DNA of 64,000 bases from Primula veris (lineage: Eukaryota > Streptophyta > Magnoliopsida > Ericales > Primulaceae), in NCBI GenBank assembly GCA_963682055.1, contig OY821742.1, positions 12,927,752 to 12,991,751 on the forward strand, given 5' to 3'. Every line of letters starts with the position of its first letter. The first letter of the stretch is position 1. Below are positions 42,900-54,771 of this stretch, piece by piece. The notes under the pieces were generated by a model. The model made no database searches and was not told the DNA's origin. It worked only from the letters and a program-made list of their open reading frames with translations. The position numbers and the translations under genes are program-made.

Positions 42900-43168
42900 T
42901 TTTTGGCGGATTCAGACTTCCTGAATCTCTTTTAATTATTGGTATTTGGACTTTCCAAATCTATTACTTTCTTTTCGGACTTCCCGAAATAAAATTCTCT
43001 CTATTTTCGGACTTACCAAAGTAACATTCTTTCTCTTTTCGTACTTACCAAAGTAACATTCTTTCTCTTTTCGGACTTCCTGAAGTAACATTCTTTCTCT
43101 TTTCGAACTTCCCGAAATATCTTTATTTCTTTCGGACTTCCCGAATATCTTTATTTCTTCCGAACTTT
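42900..43168 (+). repeat. 31-34-bp tandem repeat with small palindromes
   Basis: Eight to ten units contain TTCGGACTTCCCGAA or variants separated by TTCTTTCTCTTT-like spacers. Each core is itself an inverted repeat (TTCGG...CCGAA). Confidence 0.85.
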
Positions 43169-45125
43169 CCGAATATCATAAAAAGACAAATAAAAATAAT
43201 AGACCTTTTTAAAAATAATAATAATTAGCGTACACAATATAACTTTTCCTTTTTGGAACCAACAACCAACAACTTTGCAATGATATATACATATATAATT
43301 TTTATATTTCGAAAATATAATTTCAATATGCAAATACATGTTAAAAATGCAATACGATTTTATAATAACAAGTAAGAACCAAAACAGCTTAATTAGTACG
43401 AATAATATGGTTCTTGATTTTTTTTATTAACCTTTCCTCTTTGCTGCTAAAACCTTGACTTGATACTATCTTATTTGGTTCTTTTTCGTTACATACACAT
43501 CTAGTGATATACATATATATTTAGCATAGTAACAGGTATAGGTTATATATATATACAACCTATACCTATATATATATATATTTATATGTTTTTTTTATAT
43601 GTAAATATTATATATGCTCCGGTCATTCTCCTCTAAGACAAATATTTATAAACCTATAAAAAAATTAGAAATAGGTTACACGTTACTTTCGACTGTTTAC
43701 TTACTTGAAATAATTACACAAAAGTAAATACATTCCTTATATGTTCTTCCTCTATTCTAAAATAAATTAATTGGTAAATGATTGCTTATTAGTAATACGT
43801 TACAAACTACATAACAATTACAAGAGTAAAACCTTATAACTTTTCATACAGTACTATATATTTTTACTTACAAGCTAGTGATAACATCATCTTAATAATT
43901 ATGACCTTGCTAAAGTTTGAACGTTATTATACCCTCATTACTACTATTTATATGATTAACACAAACTAATTTACAACTTTTGAAACCGTTCATTAATAAC
44001 TCCCAACTTGTTTATTCAAGAATTAAATTGCTAAATCATTTAATAAATAAAATAAGAATAGAAATTAAAATACGGGATTTTACATTAACAATGTACGTAT
44101 CAAGATAATTAATATTTGAAATTAATGTTAATTATACCTTTTCGATAGCAAGAAGTTTAGTGTTTTTTTTAAACTAACAGAAGTTTAGTTTAGATTACTC
44201 TTTTAAAACTCCTATGGAAAAATATAGTGTTTCCGACATATATTGACGATATACCAAGATAATATTTGAATCTAATAATTATACTTCTTTTGAGAAAGTA
44301 GGTTTAGTTTTTCTTATGAAACGTGTTATTATATATATACCGGTAATATTACATGTGCGATACGTATAGTGACATAGATATGATCCCGATAAATAGAGTT
44401 AATATATTTTTTAAAAATTAAATATCGATTGATTAAATATAATTAATTAACAATCGTATATAAAGAGTATTATAATATTTTACTGTTATAAAAAATACAC
44501 ATTATGATTTTGTTTGGAATATAAATGTGTGGAAAATAATATTTTTTTTAAGTTATATTTATTTATTTGAATTGAATGATGATATTTAAGAGTAATTACA
44601 ATATTAGAGTGAAAATATTTTTGAAAATTTTGGGTAATATTTGGCCGCCTCAAAATGGGTTGGCTTATATTAATAGGAATTATTAGGGAACCGTCACGTT
44701 ATATGACTGGTTCACAACCTGTTTTCATAAAAGGTGTTAAATAGATTAAAAAAATTAATTTTTAATTAATATTTAAGTTTAGGTAGGCCCACATAGGGTT
44801 CTATATTTTTATTTGAATTTTTGCGTGTTGTATAATTTGTTTTTAATTTATCAAATTTTAATTTGTTGAAAATAAAAAAAATAAATTAATTATTGAAAAA
44901 TATTATATAATAATACATTTTCTAATATAATGTTGCTTAAACTGACTGTAACATAAATAGTAAAATAAGTTGATTGTTTAAAAGATGCACTCTTAATTAA
45001 TAGTATGATATATATATATATATATATATATATTCTATTCTTTGTTTTTGATTTGAGGCCACGGATCTCTGTTTTCTTTTAAGTTGAGGTATTTTAGATA
45101 TATGTTTTTGGTAGTAATGAGTTTG
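43169..45125. other. Non-coding, AT-rich
   Basis: Only TA-rich microsatellites (near 43540-43580 and 45009-45033) and short chance frames. No gene is supported. Confidence 0.55.
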
Positions 45126-46273
45126 TGTTGGCCTGTGTGCGGCTAAACCTTAAAGTGATGAATAAGTTTTATGGCGATTTTCGCCTAATTAAAACTTAAG
45201 TGCAACTAGCACCCCAACTTACGCAATTCTAAATTTAAGCGTTAATAATCGTTAATAAATTCAAACGCAAGCAAGCAAAAATAAATATTTGCGGAAAATA
45301 AAAGTTTAAGGGAAGAAGATAACACCGTTATTTATAGAGGTTCGGCAAAACGCGCCTACGTCCTCTCCTCGGTACTACCGAGTATTTCACTAAAAAAAAA
45401 TTTCCCGGATATTACAATCCTAACGAGCTAATCGACCGATTAAACTCCCCCTCACTTTATAAGTGTCCCGAAATGAAAGACCTAGAGCTTTTAAGCTTCA
45501 CTTGCTTACAAAACATCTACCCGATCACTCGCTCACAAAAATGAGTTTATAAAATACTCGTTACAATTTTGTTACAAAAATGTAACTACACTCACTATTC
45601 TATTTGCTTCTAAATAAGCTAATTGGTGAGTCTTTGTTGTTGTTCAAGCTTGAATCGCTTTCTTATTAATTTCCTCTTTTTCGAATATTTTCACCAAAAT
45701 GGTGATAATTTGGGTTTTGATTAAGAGAGGTTTTAGGATAATAGATTGGTGTATTGATTTCTAGTTTGCGAGAGAGATTGAGCTTGTATATATAGATCAA
45801 ATGTCTGTTTTTCTGGGTTCTAACCGTTAGAAGTGGTTGAGGCTGTTTTTCAGAAAAAGCTGAAAAGCTGTTTTCGAAATCTGTAGAAAACTATCGGTCG
45901 TTTTCTACAGTCGATCGGTCGTTTTCCAGAAAACGATCGGTCATTTCTGAAAAACGATCGGTCGTTTTTTCGATGTCCTCGCTGGAAGAAATTGGGACAA
46001 AAACGATCGGTCGTTTTTGTCCAGTCGATCGGTCGTCTGTTCTTCTAGCAGTTTTTCGGTCTTCTTCGAAAGCCCATAACTCCTTCGTTTTAGCTCCGAT
46101 TCTGGTTCCGCTTGAACCTGTGGCTTCGTTTTTCAATGCTCTATCTTTCTGGCTCTGAAAATTTTCATTTACTTCTTTTGGAAAAGACAAGCATTATATC
46201 ATCGAAATCGTAAAATCATTAAAAACATAATCAAAGTTATAATCAAAATCATTATTGAACTCTAAGTTCAACA
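45126..46273 (-). mobile_element. Solo LTR (family A), second copy, reversed
   Basis: Ends TGTTGGCC and TTCAACA on the plus strand correspond to CA and TG ends on the minus strand. The perfect target duplication GTTTG lies at 45121-45125 and 46274-46278. It is homologous over its length to 3230-4506, including six CGATCGGTCG-type repeats at 45890-46030, but 129 bp shorter. It has no coding capacity. Two dispersed solo copies with different duplications show a real LTR family whose full element is not in this window. Confidence 0.92.
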
Positions 46274-46330
46274 GTTTGGTTAACCCATCTTGTTATATTT
46301 ATATTTTATAAACTCTTATATTTTGTTTTA

Positions 46331-46639
46331 CTGCCTCCGTCTCGTGTCCATTATTTTTTATTGGGCTGTCTCGTCTTAAAATAAGTGTTCAATTTCTCGA
46401 TTTGGTAATTAAAAAATAACAAAACTACTATTTTACCGTTTAAATAATATTAAAATAAAAAGTATAACATAAAAAAAAAATAAACATAATAATGTGACAT
46501 AACATTCATAAGATATTCCATCACAAATGAATTTATATATGATTTTAATAAGGGCGATATAGGTAGCTTATATATCAAATTTTTAACCCTTAAAAAGTCT
46601 CAATTTTCAAGAGTGACACTTAAAAAGTGACGAACGGAG
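46331..46639. mobile_element. Stowaway-type MITE
   Basis: Ends CTGCCTCCGTC and GACGAACGGAG are inverted repeats flanked by TA on each side (46329-46330, 46640-46641). This fits a non-autonomous Tc1/mariner element, somewhat decayed. Confidence 0.7.
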
Positions 46640-46641
46640 TA

Positions 46642-47247
46642 TTTAAGTGGTTTTATGCTTGGTCGATTTTGGTTGATGGTTGAAGGGCTTGAGTGAACTC
46701 TTACTCACTTATGGTTCGGATTGATTATATGAAATTTTGTTCATGATAGGTCTGTTTGGAGCTGGTACTTTATGTGTTGACACTCCGAGGTGTTTTGCCT
46801 TACCGGATCGAGTCGTGTACTCTTAGGTTTTATTGTGACTTGACTCCGTCACCAATTTTCTATCCTCCAATGTTTTGCCGGAACGAGCAATATCAATGGC
46901 AATATTTCATCTCTTATTTTACATATATTAGATTTAAGTTTATTTGTATTTCTATACTTGTTTGGGTTTTTTTCTTTATTTTTTCTGATGGGAATACTTA
47001 GGCAGACAGTTTCGGCTTGACAGACATACGTGGTTATTTATTTTATTTTCTGTAGCCACTTAAAACTTGCTTGTCGTAGCGCACGTTATAATTTTTAGAA
47101 AAAATGTTGCTAAAAAAATTATCACCATAAATTATCACGACTTACTGAATTTCAAAAAAATCTTATAAACAATTTTGTATGCTAGGCCATTTCAGTTTTT
47201 GCTGTATTTTTTTTGTCTTTGATCGTTTGCCGCTACGTATCTTATTA
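46642..47247. other. Non-coding
   Basis: A short ORF (46756-47001) has no recognisable feature and ends in a hydrophobic stretch made of T-rich codons. I treat it as chance. Confidence 0.5.
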
Positions 47248-47486
47248 CTCCTTCCGTTCTTATTTAATTGTCCATTATGAAAACTACGTGTAATTTTGAC
47301 CGGCCAAGAATTTGTATCAAAATTGTCGGAATAAATTTTTTCAAAAGTTGATCATATAGTTCAAATGTTAAATTTTATGATTAGATTTTAAAAAAAAAAT
47401 TCATTTCGACAATTTTGATAAAAGTTATAAACCGGTCAAAATTACACGTAATTTCGTAATGAACAATTAAATGAGAACGGATGGAG
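47248..47486. mobile_element. Stowaway-type MITE
   Basis: The ends CTCCTTCCGTTCTTATTTAA and its counterpart before ATGGAG form inverted repeats extending ~60 bases (to TTTTGACCGG). TA lies on both sides. The 239-bp length and CTCC...CCGT start are typical. Confidence 0.88.
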
Positions 47487-47488
47487 TA

Positions 47489-49053
47489 ATGTTTTCACTT
47501 ATAACCACTTTTAACCAAAGTTCATACTTCATACTTTATTATAATCTTCTGAAATTATTAGGAATTTTTCCAAACTCCCCGTTTCTGCAAACAATTAGTC
47601 ATTCGAATTTAAACAGTGCAATCTGGAAAAGGAAAAAGTAATGAAAAAGGATGTCTCAGCTTTATTGTTATAATGCATTCTTACTGATAAAAGCAGGCAC
47701 AATTATGTCTCAGTAATTATGTTCCACTATAAAAAGGGATTAATACGTGTTATATGTTTCATAGTTAATAGAATTATTTTGTTAAAATAATGTAGACAAT
47801 TTTGAAATGAGTCCATCAACAAGTGATCAAGAAAGGTTTCAATTATATAACATAAAGTTATAAACCTATATGTACTGTCCCATGTTGAAATGACTATGAG
47901 CGAATATTAAAGTTAATTTCCTAAGGTAAAAAAACTTGATTTCAATGCTTTTAGTCAAAGAAATTAATTAAATTTAGAACGGAAAATATCCAACTCTTTT
48001 TTCGTTAGGTATGATTTTTTCTCCTAGTGATCCAGCAAATTCGGTCCACACCACACAACTAGGCCCTAACGGATTTAGGCGATTCATTGTTTGAAGAGGC
48101 CCTCACGATGTTCTTTCCTTTGACAGTAAAAAACCAGTACATGCATACATCGCACCATTTTCGGGTAAAACATAGTTGCCGAATATGTAGAGAACAAAAG
48201 AACATTGCGAATGATTAAATATGAAATTAGTAATTATTTACGTACCGTCCATCTAATTAAAGTTGTAGAATGATTTTTCTCTACCCTCCAATAAGTTGCA
48301 GTCCACCAAGCGTTACGTTAATTCACGTATACGATTTCTGATAACTATTCTACAAAAAGTTAGTACTTACATATTATGAAACTTCTGAGGTATTAAATAT
48401 ATTAGATGTTACCTTACGCTATAAAACTGCTCACTATCCCATTAATTCGAGACTTTCAGTTTACTAAATTAATTGATCTTGTACTGTAGTTGGCAAAAAG
48501 AGTAGAGTGTACACAAATGTATATCTTTTATTTATTTATTTTTTGGTACATACACAAATGTTTATCAAGTCACCATTTGACTCTCTCTTTTTGATACTTT
48601 TGATACATAAGCAATAACATTGTGTGATCAAAGGCGTGGTCCGATGGTCTAAACCAGCTAAGCCGTTAATTTATAAAATAAAAAAGACAGTCTTTTAAGT
48701 ATAAAACATTCATTAAGAAAATTATAAAGTCTTAAAAGATTGAAATATGTGTATATTAATTTGTTTCGGGTCTAATGGTAGCGAATTGTATATTTGTCCT
48801 CAAACTCATCGAATTTAAATTAAAAGTAATTGTCTAAAAACTAATTGCTCCTTGAAAGAATCGAGAATCTTTGACCTGTTGCTATACTGGTAAGTGGGAG
48901 CTACTTAACCAAACATATCGGTTTTGACTGAATTGAAAAATTCACGGTAATTTGTCATAATTTTTTAATTCAGCTGGAAAAGTAAATTTTTTAAAAAGTT
49001 TAAAAAAATTTATATATTGTCTTGACATATGAAAAAATAATTATATGAACCCG
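47489..49053. other. Non-coding
   Basis: AT-rich with no gene, RNA gene or repeat partner recognised. Confidence 0.5.
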
Positions 49054-49560
49054 ATGCACTATTATTTAGGGTATGACAACCAATATTATTTTTTAGTTTT
49101 AATTTTGAATTAATTTTAGGTTATATATTTTTGGGTTCATTAACATGTGTTATATTTTTAGTATTTTTTAGTTTTAATTTTGAATTAATTTTAGCCTAGA
49201 TATTTTTGCGTTCATTAATAGGTGTTAGGTTTTTAGTATGTTACACACACAAAATAATAGTGGACTAGATTCACGATAGTATTAATCATTCGGTGTTCAT
49301 TTCAAAATGCACTATTATTTCGGGTATGTCAACCAATAGTATTTTTTAGTTTTAATTTTGAATTAATTTTAGGATATATATTTTTGAATTCATTAACATG
49401 TGTTAGTTTTTTAGTATTTTTTTAGTTTTAATTTTGAATTAATTTTATGATAGATATTTTTAAATTTATTAATAAGTGTTAACTTTTTAGTATGTGACAC
49501 ACCATAAATAATAATGAACTATATTTACAATAGTGTTAATCGTTCAATTTTGATCCAAAA
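49054..49560 (+). repeat. Tandem duplication, period 253 bp, with inner repeat
   Basis: Two copies start ATGCACTATTATTT (49054 and 49307). Each contains the block TTTTAGTTTTAATTTTGAAT twice, about 107 bases apart. Confidence 0.88.
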
Positions 49561-49898
49561 CATTAAAATAAAAATCAACATACAAAATTTCACTTTTAAA
49601 GATGACTTGAAAAATTAAGTGAGGCTTTGAATTTTTCAATACACCAAATTAAAATGGATCCAAGCAAAGCATGTATGCCGTACATTAAATAAGCGCAAGT
49701 AATATATTACAAAGAAAACGGTATATTATTATTACTTTTAAAAGAAAATTCATATTTCGGAGCCTTTTTTTTTTTCGTTGGCGGGTTTGGATGCCATGAG
49801 GCCCTGCATGTGATCAATGCTCCAGTCACATGTCAAATGGTACTATTGAACGCAATTTATTTGATTTCTTTTTACTTGTATTCTACTCATGTAACGTG

Positions 49899-50140
49899 CT
49901 CTGTCCGTTATTATTTAATTATCCATTATGAAATTATGTATAATTTTGATCGTTTTATAATTTGTATCGAAATTATCAAAATAAATTTTTTTTAAATCTA
50001 ATCATAAAATTTAATACTTAAACTATATGATTAATTTTTAAAAAAATTTATTCTAATAATTTTGATACAAGTTATTGACCGATTAAAATTACACGTAGTT
50101 TCGTAATATAAAGGAATATTATATATTTAAATGATGAAGG
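49899..50140. mobile_element. Decayed Stowaway-type MITE
   Basis: It matches 47248-47486 over most of its length (GTCCGTTATTATTTAATTATCC and ATTAAAATTACACGTAGTTT), but both ends are worn, so the target site cannot be read. Confidence 0.7.
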
Positions 50141-50456
50141 GATGAACACTCAACACTCAAAGGAGTCCGATATTCTATGTAACTTTTAATTTTTCTAATT
50201 AGTTAATGGTTGTCAACCCTAATAGAAACCATAAACTATAAACTCTTTGGCTTGTATTTGCATACAAATTAAAGTGACTTTTCATTTTATTACTAAATTT
50301 TCTCATTCTTGAAGGACACACTAGCTAGTAGATCTTGTTCCGTGCCTTACTTATAGACGAGAAATACTGTCAATGGCTCATGTGTTACATGAATCGATCT
50401 TGTATCTTTTCTATAAAGTCGTCACATGAGTAATGAGTAATCATATGTTTATATTA

Positions 50457-50996
50457 ATAATCGTGTTCGACGCGTTGCGTGTGGTACGCATAATACGATT
50501 AAAATATATAAAATAACTATAGTACTTATGATACAATTTTTTTTAAAATTTTTTTTAATGAAAAGATTACACAGAGATACAACGCAATCGAACAATAAGC
50601 TGCGCCGCTAACCGTTTTTAAATTGCAAAACCAATCATATTGAACACTACATTCATAGACTCGGGAGTTATGCCATTATTATGCATGACTCTCTCTGCTA
50701 AGAAGTTCCAAAACGTCTAGTGGTAAGAAACGGTCGGAAAACATGGTTTTACATGGGTATTTCATTCAACATAAACCAAATATGCGGAGAATTAAAAAAA
50801 ATTAAAAAATTGAGAAGACTTAAAAGAATTTTAAGTTGTTAAAATATGGAAAAAGAATGTTAATTAGTTTTTTAATTTTCTATTATTTATGAGAGTATGA
50901 TATTATGTTAATTAATAAAAAAGTGAAAGGGTAATTTTGAAAAAAAGTAATAAAATTTAGCAGTGTCAAAAAATTTGGGTTGACTTATTATAATAG
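50457..50996 (-). mobile_element. Worn Helitron-like repeat
   Basis: It shares the hairpin ACGCGTTGCGTGTG at one end and TTGGGTTGACTTATTATAAT at the other with the two copies in the rhamnose synthase intron. The CTAG end is lost. Confidence 0.5.
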
Positions 50997-50999
50997 TCA

Positions 51000-52389
51000 G
51001 TGCCGGTCCGGTATATCGGAATGTATAAGGCTCATTTTTTTTTACTTGATAAATACAAATAAAAAAAAAATATAACTAAACAGTTTTAAACTCATGATTT
51101 CCTATGTGAATTAAAAAAACCAATCTAGCATTTGAACTACAACAACATAAGGTAAACAAATTGTTTAATATCTCTTATCTTTAACTATCAAGTATATAAT
51201 AAAGTATTCCGAGTTTGCCCGTAATTTTTTTACCGAACATATTGCCCAAGAGGCAAGGCTTATTCGACTTGGGTTTGAGCAGCCCCTGATAATATATAGC
51301 ATGATATGAATATAAAATAAATCAGAATTAAATAGCTTGTTGGGTATTTTATTGGTATAAACACACTGAAAATTAACAAACAAATTTACAAAGACAATAA
51401 CATTTTTTCCAACACTATTTCCAGATTTACGAATTACGTATCATATTAATCTTACTAGAAAGCCGGAACCTCAATCCCGTCTTTAAACGGACTTATAAGT
51501 TGTAGCCATGCCGTGGAGTAAACTTCAAATTCATCTGGAAAAGATCGTAAAAAAACTGAATTAACAAGAAATTTCTACTTGTCTGAAACCTAACAACTAT
51601 TTTTGAAAACAGACTTGCATGTTTTTAAATTTAAAAAAATTCATATATTCACAGTTGCCTAGCGTAGACAATGCACATTCTATGATTTTTTGTTTTTGCA
51701 AGCGATGCAATTATATATATTTGTATCACATAATTTTAAACTTTTGATTATTTTAGTTAGAAACATGATTTCCAGTTAAATATGGCAAAAATGTACTGTT
51801 TTTGATATACAAAAGGAAAAGATGTTTACTACTCACGAGAACTTAAAGGTCACACAAAATACACACCTCGTGATAGCTTTTATCTCACATAAGATGATCA
51901 AGATCCGCAAATAGTGTTACTAATAATTAATGCTTCTTAACGTTTTTGGTTTAGTCTTTTTCTCCTTTTTGGTTCTTCTTCTTTTTCTTTTATCCATTAC
52001 TAGCAAAAAAGCCCCGTTGTTACGATAACATGCATTTTTTTCATAAGAATAAAATAACAAAAAATAGTTTATCACAGAAATGTATTTAGCAAAAAAATCA
52101 TATGTTTCAACTTATTACTCCGACGAGCCATGCAAAAAACACTGGAGTACTCCGAAGATCTCTGGCAGTAACTTATTAATTAAAAGTCATACACAAAAAA
52201 ATTATCCACCTAATTATTATCAGCTTAATAAATAAAACAATTTGCACGCTAATATATATTTTTCTGCCTCAACATTGGAGCAATGCAGTATGTGATTGAG
52301 GTTCTAGTTTTTTTCACTTTCAGGATCATTTCTTAAATTGGCAAATTTTCTGTCGCTAAAGGTTTTGTTATTAGAAAAAGAGAAAATTG
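51000..52389. other. Non-coding
   Basis: No gene or clear repeat seen. A reversed short ORF (51165-51383) has no recognisable feature. Confidence 0.5.
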
Positions 52390-52976
52390 TTAAAATGATA
52401 CCCCATCTATTAACTTTTAATAATTTGGTATCTAAACTGCACTACAAAATAATATTTGATTTAGTAAGAGTCAAAAGCTGTTACAAACCTGTCGCTAATT
52501 TAAAAATCTGTCACAAATCTGTCGCAAATTAACTAAACTATCACAAAACCGTCACAAAAACTGTCGCTAATAAGCTCGTAACAAAAAATACCGTCACTAA
52601 TCCCGTCGCTATTTGGGTATTTTTTTTTAGTGCTAACACACTTTCTAAATTGATACCCAACCTATATATTTCGCTCTAATTTGGTACACAACCTAACACT
52701 TTTTTCTAATTTGGTACCCAATCTAACTTTTTTTTTCTAATTTGGTACCCAACCTATACGTTAAAAACCGATGATCGAAGATAGATTGAGTCACTTAATT
52801 GGATTGTATGCGTATAGGTTGGGTATCAAATTAGAGCGAAACGTATAAGTTGTGTACCAAATTAGAGAAAATGTTGGGTATCAAATTAGAGCGAAATGTA
52901 TACGTTCAAATTAAAAAGTATGTTAGGTTGGATAACAAATCACCAAAAACTGATAGGTTATGTACCATTTTAGTAT
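52390..52976. repeat. Fold-back repeat with an inner CACTA-like insert
   Basis: The outer arms (AAAATGATACC...AATTTGGTA at 52390-52433; reversed at ~52930-52976) and inner TTTGGTACCCAACCTA-type repeats pair as inverted copies. Inside, 52440-52632 begins CACTACAAAA and ends TTTTTTTAGTG, like a small CACTA element. The flanking triplets (CTG and CTA) match only in part. Confidence 0.55.
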
Positions 52977-54585
52977 TTTTCCCATTAGAAAAACAATGTT
53001 AATTTACTTAAGAAAAGTGTGAAAGCCACAATATACTTTTATTGGTGTCATGCATTTATACTAGATTATGTACTCCCATATTACATTGAGACGCGTGTTT
53101 CATCTTTTTTTTATTTTTTATTACATAAAAAAAAGATCATTTTATTATTATTATTAGAAAAAGTTCATCAATGAAGTTATATGATATAATTTGTTTTAAT
53201 TTGTTATTTCTTACCATTAATATAATGTGATAGAGAAAAATCAAATTTATGTAAATTTTGCATATATATTAACACACAGAGACGGGACAATAAGTAATTA
53301 AGTAATCTTGATCACATACTATAAATTGTGAAAATAGCCACTAACAAGAAATAGCAATGAAAATTAGGTAATAATATGACTACCTTGTCGATTTAACATT
53401 CTTTTATGATTACATAACATTAACGTTTGTTTATAAAACCGAAGTTTATCCATCCACTTAGACATATATTTGAACCGATCTGCATTTATATTATTTCCAT
53501 CTATTAAGGAATTCATCAAGAACTGCATGATCTGCTTAAAAAAGACACATTATTAAATATACTAAAATAAAACAACAAAGTAATTGAAGCAGAAGGTGAT
53601 GTATTAGAGCATTCAAATCACTTAAAAAAAATTAAAATTAAAATGGGGAGTGAAAATTCAAATTTTTGGGTATTTAAAGAGTTATGTATATACATTTTAT
53701 AGCCTAATCAAAACATTCTCTTTATCAATAATGAACTATTTTATTATTATATTTTAATATAAAATTTATATTTGGACGAATAATACACATATGTTTAAAG
53801 TGGTGTCTATTAATTTTTAATTGATGAGAATAATTATTTACTCTTTATTTGTAAATAGTCATAGTGGTATTCTCTAAGGATAGATAGTTGATTGTGAGTT
53901 TGATGTAGATTTTTTTTTAAATAACTCATCAATTATAGAGAAAATAGATTTTGATAAGTGCGATGTGAATGCTTTTACATTAATGTTTTTGCCGTTTTAT
54001 AATTAGTTGATCTTTCAGATTTAGTGGAGTTCCAATATTTAAATATCAGCCTAAAATTTAGATAAGTACACAATGTTCCGGTTTGCTCATGTAAAAAGTG
54101 GATTGAGTAAGATTAACTAATCACCAACAAAACAAATATGATAATTTTGGCTACTCCATGAGAATCAAAACTTGATACCTGATTCTTGTACTTTTTAAAA
54201 TAATAATAACTAGTGTCGGACTTAACTGCTTCGTGTACTCTTATGCTAGTTTCCGTGATCATGATCATCAGGTAAAGTTAATCTGAATTTATCGACGTTG
54301 TAGGTTGTGTCTTCTTGCACAACAATATTTTACTTAATTTTCATTGAGTTTGAATATATTTTTATAAAAAAATAAATTAAATTAAATAAAAGTTGTTGTA
54401 ATCTATGAATATTGATATTGAGTAGCATTACTATTTTTCTACACAAATCTTTAAAGTGAAAGTTTTTTTAAGAAAACTCAATTTCATCGTGACAACTAGG
54501 TACAAATCAGTCTGAATAAATAAATAAAAAAACTTAAAAGAGTAAAATAATAATATCAAGGTTTATTCTTCTGACCACAACATTT
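52977..54585. other. Upstream region of the rhamnose synthase gene
   Basis: AT-rich and non-coding. No transposon ends are recognised. It should contain the distal promoter. Confidence 0.5.
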
Positions 54586-54593
54586 TATAAATA
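54586..54593 (+). promoter_or_regulatory. TATA box of the rhamnose synthase gene
   Basis: TATAAATA followed by AGCCCAACTTCCCTCCC and, ~30 bases on, by CATTCC and a long CT run: a typical plant core promoter with a pyrimidine-rich start region. Confidence 0.65.
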
Positions 54594-54622
54594 GCCCAAC
54601 TTCCCTCCCTACATTCCATCCA

Positions 54623-54668
<46 letters not shown>
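54623..54668 (+). repeat. (CT)n(TA)n microsatellite at the transcription start
   Basis: About 12 CT followed by 11 TA units directly after the presumed start of transcription, so within the 5' UTR. Likely length-variable. Confidence 0.9.
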
Positions 54669-54771
54669 AATACATAAATATATTTAAAAGTAACTGAGTT
54701 ACATTACACAAACCAATTAATTACAAAAAATAAATTAACTCTTCAGTTTCATTTCCATACAAACACAAGCT

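Noticed and set aside
46756..47001. 81-codon ORF
   Set aside because: No recognisable domain, no nearby promoter or splice context, and a T-rich hydrophobic end.
48630..48680. Possible tRNA (GGTCCGATGGTCTAAACCAG)
   Set aside because: No B box or cloverleaf can be formed.
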